DNA from: Pseudothermotoga sp. | GTDB taxonomy: Bacteria; Thermotogota; Thermotogae; Thermotogales; DSM-5069 | Direction: 5' to 3' | NCBI GenBank assembly: GCA_028276125.1 | Contig: JAPYWY010000013.1 | Span: forward strand, 1-14,421 | Length of the DNA stretch: 14,421 nucleotides | Part shown: positions 7,904 through 14,421 of the stretch, one piece after another | How positions within the stretch are numbered: the first letter of the stretch is position 1 | Layout: each line of letters starts with the position of its first letter | The notes under the pieces: generated by a model | Told to the model about the DNA's origin: nothing | The model's input: the letters and a program-made list of their open reading frames with translations, nothing else | Database searches by the model: none | Program-made: the position numbers and the translations under genes

Positions 7904-9280
7904 CATTCTGTAGAAGAGTTGTGCGTAGATCCTCGCGACTGTCACCAAATCGTCCAGTGCGATCCTCTCATCTGGTTGATGCTCCGTTCCTTCCCTTCCT
8001 GGAAGCAGCGGGCCGAACGCCACACCGCACGGTACTGCGCGTGCGTAGGTGCCCCCACCCATCGTCAAGAGCGTGGCAGGCTGGTTGGTCATCTCGGTGT
8101 AAACTTCGCTCAGGATCTTGATCAACTCGCTGTCTGGGGAAACGAACAATGGAGGTAGATGGTGCTCTCCCTGTACGTTCAGGGGCTTCAAAGCTTCTCT
8201 GATCTGTCTGGCCATCATCGCTTCGGAGTAGTAGATGGGATATCGTATGTTGATGGTCGCTTCCATCATCTCATCGTTCATGCGTACGGTGCCGAGATTC
8301 ACAGTCAGATTTCCAACCACACAGTCTCTGCCGGCGATTCTCAGAGACGATCCGTCCGTTTCGTAACCGATCTTGGTCGCGAGCACACGAACGAATGTCT
8401 TCACATCTTCGCTCAGATCGAGATCTTTCAAAAAGTCCAAGAGCGCAGCGATGGCGTTGATACCTTTCTCCGGCGTGGAACCGTGAGCGGACTTACCCAG
8501 GGCTCGAACCACGAGCCTGTCGTTTTCTGTCGACCAATCTATGCGTGCGTTGTTCCTGGCGTGGAAGCTTTTCAACTTTTCTATCGTCTCGGTGCTGAAG
8601 AAAGAAAGCTCGACGACTGCACTCTGTGGCACCACGTTCGGGGCGTCTCCACCCTCGAGTCTCAACACTTTGATCTTTCCGCTCGAAGATGGATCTCTTT
8701 TCATCCTGATCCTGTAGGTTATTATTCCTTTCTCCGCGTATATGATTGGAAAAGCCGCATCCGGTGTGACTGCGTACACCGGTTTTTCTTCCTTTTCGAA
8801 GTAATGCTTCACACACTCCCAACCTGATTCTTCGTCGGTTCCCAAAATGACTCTTACCCTGTTCCTAATAGGTACATTTGCTTCCTTGACCGCTTTGAGC
8901 GCATAGATCACCGCAACGGTGGGACCTTTGTTGTCCGCAGCACCGCGACCCCAAAGGTATCCATCCTTGATGATCCCACCGTAAGGATCAACGCTCCAAC
9001 CTTCCCCTTCCGGAACGACATCCAGATGACCCAGCACCGCGAAAAGTTTTCCAGTTTCACCGTACTCTATGTGTCCCGCATAGCCATCCACGTTCTTAAT
9101 GCGAAAATTGAGCCTCTCACCGAGCTTTAAAGCATAGTCCAGCGCCTGCGCCACACCTTCGCCGAACGGCTTTCCAGGTGCTGGATCAGATTGAACGGAT
9201 CTTATCTTCACCAAATTGGAAGCTTCTTTGAACATTTCTTCCTTGAGAGAGAGCACTATCTTGTCTATCTTTTCGTTCAC
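7886..9280 (-). CDS. M20 family dipeptidase (PepV/Sapep-like)
   Basis: This 464-residue cytoplasmic zinc peptidase of the M20A family probably removes N-terminal residues from dipeptides and short peptides. I chose the GTG at 9280 because GGAGGTG lies 7 bases upstream of it; an earlier in-frame ATG at 9331 would run into the ZIP gene and adds a non-conserved stretch. The metal and catalytic residues appear at the spacing of Lactobacillus PepV: H85 and D87 in GHLDVVPEGEGW, D116 in ADNKGP, E150-E151 in GTDEESGW, D174 in TPDAAFP and H434 near the C-terminus (GREGTEHQPDE). The long insertion between the catalytic halves is the PepV-type lid domain. It is the last gene of the minus-strand run. A link to Fe-S assembly is not evident. 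Confidence 0.93.
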   Translation of the reverse strand: MNEKIDKIVLSLKEEMFKEASNLVKIRSVQSDPAPGKPFGEGVAQALDYALKLGERLNFRIKNVDGYAGHIEYGETGKLFAVLGHLDVVPEGEGWSVDPYGGIIKDGYLWGRGAADNKGPTVAVIYALKAVKEANVPIRNRVRVILGTDEESGWECVKHYFEKEEKPVYAVTPDAAFPIIYAEKGIITYRIRMKRDPSSSGKIKVLRLEGGDAPNVVPQSAVVELSFFSTETIEKLKSFHARNNARIDWSTENDRLVVRALGKSAHGSTPEKGINAIAALLDFLKDLDLSEDVKTFVRVLATKIGYETDGSSLRIAGRDCVVGNLTVNLGTVRMNDEMMEATINIRYPIYYSEAMMARQIREALKPLNVQGEHHLPPLFVSPDSELIKILSEVYTEMTNQPATLLTMGGGTYARAVPCGVAFGPLLPGREGTEHQPDERIALDDLVTVARIYAQLFYRMLTLWQ

Positions 9281-9287
9281 CTCTTTA

Positions 9288-9294
9288 CACCTCC
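9288..9294 (-). promoter_or_regulatory. Ribosome binding site deciding the dipeptidase start
   Basis: GGAGGTG on the minus strand (reading 9294 to 9288) lies 7 bases before the GTG at 9280. It is one of the stronger sites in the window and supports the shorter dipeptidase over the version starting at 9331. Confidence 0.65.
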
Positions 9295-9311
9295 AAATAA
9301 GATGATACCAG

Positions 9312-10052
9312 CTATCCAAGAAGAACATCAAGTGCGGTCATGACGATAAAGCCGATCAAGATCCAGTAAGTCGTGAGTCGCTCTTCACCCTTCAAGTGCG
9401 TTTCAGGAATCACCTCATCACTTATCACGAATATCATTGCTCCCGCAGCCAACGCAAGCAGGTATGGCAGCAGCCCTTTCGCAAAACTTATCAGTGTCAC
9501 GCCCAACAGTCCGCCCAGCGCCTCCACCACACCTGTGAAAAGGGTGATGGAGAAGATGGAGGATTTTTTGTACTTGGCACTCATCAAGGACGCTGCCACC
9601 GCCGCGCCTTCGGGGATGTTCTGCAGGCCTATCGCGATTGCGATCGTTAAAGCCTGTGGTGTAAAGCCTCCGACACCAACAGCCATACCCTCGGGCAGAT
9701 TGTGTATGGTGATCGCGATGATGAACAGCCAGACGGTTTTCAAACGCTTCGCGTCTATTCCCTCGTGGCCCTTCGTGAAATGCTCGTGTGGCAAGATCTT
9801 GTCCATGACGTCGACAAGGATACCCCCCAACACAAAACCGATGGCGAATCGCAGAACACCACCCAACTCGATCGACGGTACAACGAGGCTGAAGGCACTC
9901 GCGGCGAGCATCACGCCTGCGGCAAAGCCAAGGAAGGCGTCTATCAATTTTTGTGAAGCAACCTTGTTGAACAACAAAAAAGGTATTGCGCCAAGCACCG
10001 TGCTGATACCAGCGACGCTGCTGTAGATCAAGCCACGCCAAAAACCTGTCAT
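9312..10052 (-). CDS. ZIP family metal transporter (GufA/ZupT-like)
   Basis: This 246-residue polytopic membrane protein imports divalent metal ions (zinc, iron or manganese in known members) into the cytoplasm. It has about eight hydrophobic segments. The two metal-site signatures of the family are present: HNLPEGMAVG at 117-126 and QNIPEGAAVA at 144-153, giving H117, N118, E121, N145 and E148. The loop before the first signature carries several histidines (HEHFTKGHEG, 89-98), as is usual for ZIP proteins. Its ATG overlaps the stop of the upstream scaffold-like gene by 4 bases (ATGA), with AAGGTG just before it, so the two are likely translationally coupled. Context suggests metal supply to Fe-S assembly, possibly iron; this is inference, and specificity cannot be read from the sequence. 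Confidence 0.92.
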   Translation of the reverse strand: MTGFWRGLIYSSVAGISTVLGAIPFLLFNKVASQKLIDAFLGFAAGVMLAASAFSLVVPSIELGGVLRFAIGFVLGGILVDVMDKILPHEHFTKGHEGIDAKRLKTVWLFIIAITIHNLPEGMAVGVGGFTPQALTIAIAIGLQNIPEGAAVAASLMSAKYKKSSIFSITLFTGVVEALGGLLGVTLISFAKGLLPYLLALAAGAMIFVISDEVIPETHLKGEERLTTYWILIGFIVMTALDVLLG

Positions 10053-10399
10053 TGCACCTTCGCCAAGGCCTTCTTCAAAGCATCAATGGGCGCGTTTATG
10101 CAGGTGAATTTTTTGTCGTGGAAGTCCATCTCGTCTCGGACATGCTCTTCGTTCAAGTATTTCACATCGTCGATGTGTTTCCCATCGATCAGTCTGCAGA
10201 CGGCTTCAGATGCGGCAATGACGCGTGGACAACCCACTGCTTTGAACGCAACGTCTTTTACGACGTAGTTCTCGATTCTCAAAAAGATGCGAACCTTGTC
10301 ACCATGCTCTGGATAGACGACCTCCGCGGTGTGGGTGTAATCTATGTCTCTGCAGTATCTTGGATACATGAAGAGTTGCTTGAATTTGTCCGAATACAT
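10049..10399 (-). CDS. Divergent IscU/NifU-N-like Fe-S scaffold homologue
   Basis: This 116-residue protein has the length and layout of IscU/NifU N-terminal scaffolds, on which Fe-S clusters are built, but key positions differ. The first ligand motif (usually ACGD) reads EHGD at 31-34, so cysteine 1 is replaced by H32 while D34 is kept. The second cysteine is kept (C57 in VGCPRV) and so is the third (C100 in FTCINAP), 43 residues apart as in IscU. The LPPVK chaperone motif and the histidine before cysteine 3 are missing. Extra cysteines occur at 16 and 68. The GAGGGGG ribosome binding site overlaps the stop of the desulfurase gene. It could be a working scaffold with a Cys-His ligand set, a carrier, or an accessory factor; function is not established. 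Confidence 0.85.
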   Translation of the reverse strand: MYSDKFKQLFMYPRYCRDIDYTHTAEVVYPEHGDKVRIFLRIENYVVKDVAFKAVGCPRVIAASEAVCRLIDGKHIDDVKYLNEEHVRDEMDFHDKKFTCINAPIDALKKALAKVQ

Positions 10400-10412
10400 G
10401 AAGTTTTCCCCC

Positions 10413-11543
10413 TCAGGACATCTTCCTTAGTCTGTCGATTTCTTTGGAGAGGACCTCCACGAAGTAGTCTAACTCATCTTCGTTGTTGTCGTACCCCAGG
10501 CTTATCCTGATTGCTCCATCGATCATCCAATCTTCGAGTTGCATCGCTTCAAGCACGTGCGATCTTCCTGCACCGTGATGAGAAGAGCACGCCGACGCCG
10601 TCGAAACAGATATTCCGTTCATGTCCAGTGCCGTTGCGAGTGTTTCACCGAGAACGTTCTTGAACGAAACGTTGATGTGAGAAAAGATCGTGTTCGAACC
10701 GTTGACGTGGTGATCTGGAATGTCTTCGATGACCTTGAGTATCTTTTCTTTGAGTTTTTTGACCTTCTCGGACCAAGCCTCGTAGTTCTTCTCGATGATC
10801 TCGAGCGCCAGCGCCATAGCGTACGCTCCAGGCACGTTTTCTGTACCGCTTCTCAAACCTCTCTCATGTCCTCCACCGTACATGATGGGCTCGATTTTCA
10901 CACGTTTCGACACGTACAGAAAGCCACATCCCTTTGGCGCGTAGAACTTGTGACCGGATGCGGACAACATGTCAACGAGTCTGGCGTCGATCTTGATTTT
11001 TCCGATCGCCTGGACCGCATCGCTATGGAGGACGATTCCATGTTCTCGAGCTATCTTGGATATCTCTTCTATCGGTTGGATAACACCAGTTTCGTTGTTG
11101 ACCCACATGATCGATGCGAGCACAGTATCTTTTCGTATGGCCCTTCTAAAGTCATCGGGCGTGACATACCCGTCGATCGTTGGTTTCAAGTAAGTCACAC
11201 TGTAGCCTTCTCTTTCCAACTGTCTGGCAACCTCGAGCACCGCTGGATGCTCGATCTGGGTGGTTATGATGTGCCCACCGTTTGGAAAGTTCGCCTTCAA
11301 AAAGCCCCGTATTGCAATGTTGTCAGACTCCGTCCCACCCGAGGTGAAATAGATTTCTTCAGGCTCAACGTTCAGATGCTTAGCTACCTTCGTCCTCGCT
11401 TCCTCGTAAAGTCTTTTGGCTTCGTACCCGTGTGAGTGCAGACTGGAGGCGTTCCCGTAGAACTGCGTGAAGAGCTTAACCATCTCTTGTGCGACCTCGT
11501 CGAAAACGCGCGTCGTTGCGGCATGGTCCAGATACACCCTCAT
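10413..11543 (-). CDS. Cysteine desulfurase (NifS/IscS family)
   Basis: This 376-residue pyridoxal-phosphate enzyme takes sulfur from cysteine, forming alanine and an enzyme persulfide, and hands it to Fe-S scaffolds. It keeps the usual marks: LDHAATT at the N-terminus, H99 (IEHPAVL), the VNNETG loop with N150, D175 and Q178 (SDAVQ), the PLP lysine K199 in SGHKF, the RSGTENVP motif (T234) and the active-site cysteine C319 in TASACSSHHGAG. It therefore looks fully competent. It lies directly between the IscU gene (6-base gap) and the divergent scaffold gene, whose ribosome binding site its stop codon overlaps. This makes it the probable main sulfur donor for IscU. Related Thermotoga proteins are annotated as NifS or IscS, so I give no symbol. 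Confidence 0.95.
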   Translation of the reverse strand: MRVYLDHAATTRVFDEVAQEMVKLFTQFYGNASSLHSHGYEAKRLYEEARTKVAKHLNVEPEEIYFTSGGTESDNIAIRGFLKANFPNGGHIITTQIEHPAVLEVARQLEREGYSVTYLKPTIDGYVTPDDFRRAIRKDTVLASIMWVNNETGVIQPIEEISKIAREHGIVLHSDAVQAIGKIKIDARLVDMLSASGHKFYAPKGCGFLYVSKRVKIEPIMYGGGHERGLRSGTENVPGAYAMALALEIIEKNYEAWSEKVKKLKEKILKVIEDIPDHHVNGSNTIFSHINVSFKNVLGETLATALDMNGISVSTASACSSHHGAGRSHVLEAMQLEDWMIDGAIRISLGYDNNEDELDYFVEVLSKEIDRLRKMS

Positions 11544-11549
11544 GGGCGA

Positions 11550-11930
11550 TCACTTCCCAACGAGTGATTCTTCGTACGCACTGATGGCCTTTCTGAGCGT
11601 ATCTATCGCGAGATTGCTGCAGTGATACTTCACAGGAGGCAAGCCTCCGAGCCTTTCGACGATGTCCTTCCACGTGATCTTCTTGGCTTCCTCGAGCGTC
11701 AGTCCTTTGACGACTTCCGTCATCATGGAAGCTGTGGCGATGTTCGCAGCACACCCATACGATTCGAACTTTATGTCCACGATCTTGTTGTCCTCGATCT
11801 TCAAATACACTGTCATCATGTCTCCACAGGCGATACTTCCTTCCGTAGCTTCAGCGTCTGGGTTTTCTATGCGTCCAAGGTTTCTGGGGTTCTTAAAATG
11901 ATCCAAAACCAACTCTGTGTATTTCAACAT
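11550..11930 (-). CDS. iscU: IscU-type Fe-S cluster scaffold protein
   Basis: This 126-residue scaffold accepts iron and sulfur and builds [2Fe-2S] and related clusters before passing them on. All ligands are present: C35 and D37 in ACGDMM, C60 in YGCAANIATAS and C104 in HCSNLA, together with the LPPVK motif (97-101) that in ISC systems is bound by the HscA-type chaperone. The 43-residue distance from C60 to C104 matches IscU and shows that the insertion typical of SufU is missing. I chose the ATG at 11930, which follows GAGGTGAT at good distance; an in-frame GTG at 11939 lies within that site. Genes for two cysteine desulfurases flank it (gaps of 5 and 6 bases). T. maritima relatives are sometimes named SufU or NifU. 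Confidence 0.94.
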   Translation of the reverse strand: MLKYTELVLDHFKNPRNLGRIENPDAEATEGSIACGDMMTVYLKIEDNKIVDIKFESYGCAANIATASMMTEVVKGLTLEEAKKITWKDIVERLGGLPPVKYHCSNLAIDTLRKAISAYEESLVGK

Positions 11931-11934
11931 ATGA

Positions 11935-11942
11935 ATCACCTC
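11935..11942 (-). promoter_or_regulatory. Ribosome binding site deciding the iscU start
   Basis: GAGGTGAT on the minus strand (11942 to 11935) spans the stop codon of the upstream desulfurase and lies 4 bases before the ATG at 11930. The alternative GTG at 11939 falls inside it. Confidence 0.55.
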
Positions 11943-13108
11943 TCAGCTTTCAGAGGGCTTATGTTACGCAACCATTGAACAACCTTCTTCAATTTCTCGA
12001 CCGTGTAATCGAGATCCTCTTTCGTGGTGAATCGATTGAACGTGAAACGGATCGAGCCGTGCGCTCGTTCATGGTCACCACCTATGGCTAATATCGCGTA
12101 GTTGGGTTCGAGAGATTCCGAAGCACAGGCCGAGCCCGTCGCAACTTCTACTCCCTCAAGACTCAAACCCAAACTGATCGCTTCTCCCTCGATGAACGAA
12201 AAGCTGAAGTTCACGTTGTAAGGTGTTCTCTTCTCTCCTCTCGGTCCGTTCAAGACGACGTGGTCTATCTCAGTCTCGATCCTTCCTATGAAATAGTCTT
12301 GCAGTTCTCTCAGCCTTCTGTAAGATTCTTCCATGTGTTCGAAGGCGAGTTCTGCGGCCTTCCTCATACCCATGATTGCAGGAACATTTTCTCCTCCAGG
12401 CCTTCTTTTGTCGAACGATTCTGCACCGTACATGATGGGCTCGATCTTCGTGCCTCTTCTGACGTACAGAAAACCGATGCCTTTCGGTCCGTGAAACTTG
12501 TGTCCACTTACGCTCACAAGGTCCAGCTTCAAATCCTGAACGTCCAGAGGCATTTTCGCGTACATTTCGGCCGCGTCGGTGTGAAAGTATATCTTGTGAT
12601 CCTGCCTCGAGAGGATCTCTCCGACTTCTTTCAGAGGCATCATAGAGCCCACGAAGTGACCAACAGCGATGATGCTGACCAAGATCGTTGTGGGTCTCAA
12701 GGCCTTCTCGAGTTCGTCGAGCTTTAACATTCCTTCGTTGTCCACTGGCACGACTGTTACTTCGAAACCTTCTCTCTTCAAAACGTCCGCGATACTCATC
12801 ACTGAACCGTGCTCGAGAGCAGAGATGACGATGTGATTGCCTCTCTTCTTGTTTGCCCTCGCCACACCGAGCAGGGCTAGGTTGTTCGCCTCCGTTGCAC
12901 CGGAAGTGAACACGATCTCTTCGTCAGAACTGGCGTTGATCGTTTTGGCGAAGAACCGCCGTGTCTCGACGAGTTCATCGTAGATCTCCTGCGCAGATTC
13001 GTACAGACCATCGGGTCTTGCAAATTTTTCCATCATGTATTTTTCGACTTCTCTGGCAACTTCTGGAACAACCTTGGTGGTCCTACAGTTATCCAAGAAA
13101 ACCTTCAT
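11936..13108 (-). CDS. Divergent IscS-like cysteine desulfurase homologue
   Basis: This 390-residue class V aminotransferase-fold protein is close to E. coli IscS, especially near its end (EGVEVATGSACASESLEP, then FNRFTTKEDLDYT and LRNISPL). It keeps the PLP lysine K204 (SGHKF), H100, T72, D178 and the active-site cysteine, which falls at residue 328 as in E. coli. Four usually fixed motifs differ: ATT at the N-terminus reads CRTT (8-11), VNNExG reads VGHFVG (149-154, so Asn155 of E. coli becomes H151), DATQ reads DAAE (178-181) and RSGT reads RPGG (236-239, losing the phosphate-binding threonine). It may be an active desulfurase with altered cofactor contacts or a sulfur-transfer partner with another substrate. 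It has a perfect AGGAGG site (13115-13120) and is followed after 5 bases by iscU. Confidence 0.88.
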   Translation of the reverse strand: MKVFLDNCRTTKVVPEVAREVEKYMMEKFARPDGLYESAQEIYDELVETRRFFAKTINASSDEEIVFTSGATEANNLALLGVARANKKRGNHIVISALEHGSVMSIADVLKREGFEVTVVPVDNEGMLKLDELEKALRPTTILVSIIAVGHFVGSMMPLKEVGEILSRQDHKIYFHTDAAEMYAKMPLDVQDLKLDLVSVSGHKFHGPKGIGFLYVRRGTKIEPIMYGAESFDKRRPGGENVPAIMGMRKAAELAFEHMEESYRRLRELQDYFIGRIETEIDHVVLNGPRGEKRTPYNVNFSFSFIEGEAISLGLSLEGVEVATGSACASESLEPNYAILAIGGDHERAHGSIRFTFNRFTTKEDLDYTVEKLKKVVQWLRNISPLKAER

Positions 13109-13120
13109 GATCCACCTCCT

Positions 13121-13939
13121 TCAAAGCTTCCGCACTACCCCGAGGATGATCCGAGCGATCTTCTTACCCGTTTCTTCGGCTATCCTCAGAACTTCCTCAG
13201 CAGTGAGTGGTTTGAGGTCCTCGGGTACAGCACGGTCCGTGATGGCAGATATTCCCAGCACCTTCATCCCAGCGTGCTTGGCAACTATGACCTCTGGTAC
13301 TGTAGACATACCCACCGCATCTGCACCGAGTCTTCTGAACATGCGAAGCTCTGCTGCCGTCTCGAAGTTGGGACCCGCGACCGCCACGTACACACCTTCG
13401 TAGACCTCTATTTTTTCTTCTTGTGCCACCTCTTTTGCGAGACTTATGAGTTTTCTATCGTAAGGCTCACTCATGTCTGGGAACCTCGGTCCCCATTCAT
13501 CGACGTTCTTTCCCCTGAGCGGGTTATCTCCCATGAAGTTTATGTGATCCGTTATGATCATCGGTCTTCCCACTTCGAACAGCGGGTTCAAACCGCCAGC
13601 CGCGTTGGTCAAAAAGAGATACTTCACCCCCAAAAGTTGCATGACCCTCACGGGGAACGTCACATCCTGCATTGAATGGCCCTCGTAGTAGTGAAATCTT
13701 CCGTTCATGAGCACGACGTCTTTGCCAGAGAGTTTTCCAAAGATCAGTTCACCTTTGTGACCGGGCGCCGTCGCCACTGGAAAACCTGGGATTTCTGAGT
13801 ACCTTATCGTCTTTGGTGATTCGATGACCTCCGCGATCCTTCCAAGTCCAGAACCGAGCACGATACCAATGGTTGGCGATACCTCGATCCTTTCTTTCAA
13901 GAACTCCACTGCCTTCTTTACCCTCTCCATATAATCCAT
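13121..13939 (-). CDS. Purine nucleoside phosphorylase, trimeric (PNP-I/MTAP) family
   Basis: This 272-residue cytoplasmic enzyme uses phosphate to split purine nucleosides into base and (deoxy)ribose 1-phosphate in purine salvage. Family marks are GSGLG (29-33), H61 in APGHKG, RFHYYEGHSM (81-90), TNAAGGLNP (111-119), GPNFET with E193 (189-194) and VGMSTVPE with M211 (209-216). The residue matching Asn243 of human PNP, which contacts the base, is D235 (AITDRA), and the residue matching His257 is A247. Both changes point towards 6-aminopurine or methylthioadenosine use, so the common label guanosine/inosine phosphorylase may be wrong. A GGGGGTG site precedes the ATG. The gene sits between the SufB/D and desulfurase genes, with 12- and 14-base gaps, so it is probably in the same transcript. 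Confidence 0.92.
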   Translation of the reverse strand: MDYMERVKKAVEFLKERIEVSPTIGIVLGSGLGRIAEVIESPKTIRYSEIPGFPVATAPGHKGELIFGKLSGKDVVLMNGRFHYYEGHSMQDVTFPVRVMQLLGVKYLFLTNAAGGLNPLFEVGRPMIITDHINFMGDNPLRGKNVDEWGPRFPDMSEPYDRKLISLAKEVAQEEKIEVYEGVYVAVAGPNFETAAELRMFRRLGADAVGMSTVPEVIVAKHAGMKVLGISAITDRAVPEDLKPLTAEEVLRIAEETGKKIARIILGVVRKL

Positions 13940-13953
13940 CCTTCACACCCCCA

Positions 13954-14421
13954 TCAACTTAAGAGTCCTTTTATGATGAGCTCGGTGGCTTCATCCTCGC
14001 TCAAACCTTTACTCATGAGTGTTTCAAGCTGCTTCGCATTCACCCTACCTATGGACGCTTCGTGGGTGAGTTCCGCCTTGTCGTTGAAGACCTTCAATAT
14101 TGGAACTGTGCTCACCTGCACATCTGAACCTTTGGTGATTTCCTCGCATTTTACATGACCCTTCGAATGTTCTCCTCTTCCGTACGCCTCGTTGACGACA
14201 CGCGCTTTCGCTTTATCCAATGCAACAACGATGGTACTCAGCATGGCTCGTGATTCGACACCAACCAGGTCCACCTTCTCGTGGATATCCACCTCATCGT
14301 TCCCACTCGCCCTCACGCGCGCCAGAATGTCAGCCACCGCATGATCTTTTAACGCCACAGAGAAATCCAACCTCATCTTGCCGACACGGGTCTTTGTGAG
14401 TGCGAACCTGTTCACATAAAG
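13954..14421 (-). CDS. SufB/SufD family Fe-S assembly protein, SufD-like (5' end outside window)
   Basis: This is the C-terminal 155 codons of a SufB/SufD-family protein, part of the SufBCD scaffold complex that assembles Fe-S clusters. The frame is open to the window edge, so the GTG at 14415 is probably internal and the gene continues to the right. The repetitive beta-helix region and the typical ending are clear: a run of VPILKVFNDKAELTHEASIG followed by RVNAKQLETLMSKGLSEDEA and a short tail ending KGLLS. The conserved histidine and glutamate (THEAS) are present. The cysteine that E. coli SufB carries just before the TVP segment (Cys405) is not present, so it looks more SufD-like than SufB-like. 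It stands first in the visible part of the minus-strand operon; the sufC ATPase gene would be expected beyond the window. Confidence 0.88.
   Translation of the reverse strand, partial: LYVNRFALTKTRVGKMRLDFSVALKDHAVADILARVRASGNDEVDIHEKVDLVGVESRAMLSTIVVALDKAKARVVNEAYGRGEHSKGHVKCEEITKGSDVQVSTVPILKVFNDKAELTHEASIGRVNAKQLETLMSKGLSEDEATELIIKGLLS

Noticed and set aside
8159..8827. Open frame of 222 codons on the plus strand inside the dipeptidase gene
   Set aside because: It is fully antisense to a conserved M20 peptidase and has no family features.
9281..9331. A longer dipeptidase starting at the ATG at 9331
   Set aside because: It would overlap the ZIP coding end, adds a non-conserved stretch and ignores the strong GGAGGTG site before the GTG at 9280.
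9373..10041. Open frames of 207-217 codons on both strands inside the ZIP gene
   Set aside because: The true frame shows the two ZIP signatures and hydrophobic helices; the other frames give Ser/Pro/Ala-rich or Arg-rich products without motifs.
10539..11435. Long open frame (298 codons) on the plus strand across the canonical desulfurase gene
   Set aside because: It is the opposite strand of a clearly conserved enzyme, its product has no recognisable motif and an odd composition, and I see no ribosome binding site. It is a by-product of codon use.
10874..12445. A 22-base exact repeat (10874-10895 and 12424-12445)
   Set aside because: It encodes the same conserved segment (IEPIMYG) at matching positions of the two desulfurase paralogues, so it reflects homology rather than a mobile or regulatory repeat.
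1..14421. Search for CRISPR arrays, tRNA or rRNA genes, insertion sequences, phage or toxin-antitoxin genes
   Set aside because: Coding is almost continuous, with gaps of at most 31 bases. I saw no spaced direct repeats, terminal inverted repeats, cloverleaf-like segment or transposase motif.

Overview
The window looks like a chromosomal piece of a thermophilic Thermotogota bacterium, most likely Pseudothermotoga or a close relative. This is inferred from protein character (charged, Lys/Glu/Arg-rich, full of AGA/AGG codons), a roughly balanced base composition, frequent GTG starts, strong GAGGTGAT-type ribosome binding sites and very tight gene packing. No marker gene fixes the species. There are 14 protein genes, two of them cut by the window edges, and no RNA gene, insertion sequence, CRISPR array or phage gene that I can see. 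After start-codon correction the largest gap between genes is 31 bases, so there is no long noncoding stretch.

Plus-strand half (1-7860): six genes in one direction, separated by -4 to +17 bases and so probably co-transcribed. They are the 3' part of a chemoreceptor, a DegV-family lipid-binding protein, a membrane-anchored periplasmic-binding-type protein, a membrane HD-GYP protein (probable cyclic-di-GMP phosphodiesterase), an MTA/SAH-nucleosidase-like enzyme and NAD-dependent DNA ligase LigA. The first four look like signalling or ligand-sensing genes; the last two are housekeeping.

Minus-strand half (14421-7886): eight genes read leftward, also nearly without gaps. In transcription order they are the 3' end of a SufB/SufD-family gene (SufD-like), a trimeric-type purine nucleoside phosphorylase, a divergent cysteine desulfurase, an IscU scaffold with all ligands and an LPPVK motif, a canonical cysteine desulfurase, a second divergent IscU/NifU-like scaffold, a ZIP-family metal transporter and a PepV-like M20 dipeptidase. 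This is mainly an iron-sulfur cluster assembly operon: the desulfurases supply sulfur, the IscU-type proteins and SufBD act as scaffolds, and the ZIP protein could supply metal. It mixes ISC-type and SUF-type parts and has two desulfurase-scaffold sets, one canonical and one with altered key residues. The two halves converge at 7860/7886, where an imperfect stem-loop may end transcription.

The points most worth a second look are the divergent desulfurase and the divergent scaffold of the Fe-S operon, the translational coupling of that scaffold to a metal transporter, the binding-protein/HD-GYP pair, and active-site changes in both purine-salvage enzymes. Residue comparisons with E. coli IscS, IscU and MtnN and with human PNP and MTAP were made from memory without an alignment program.
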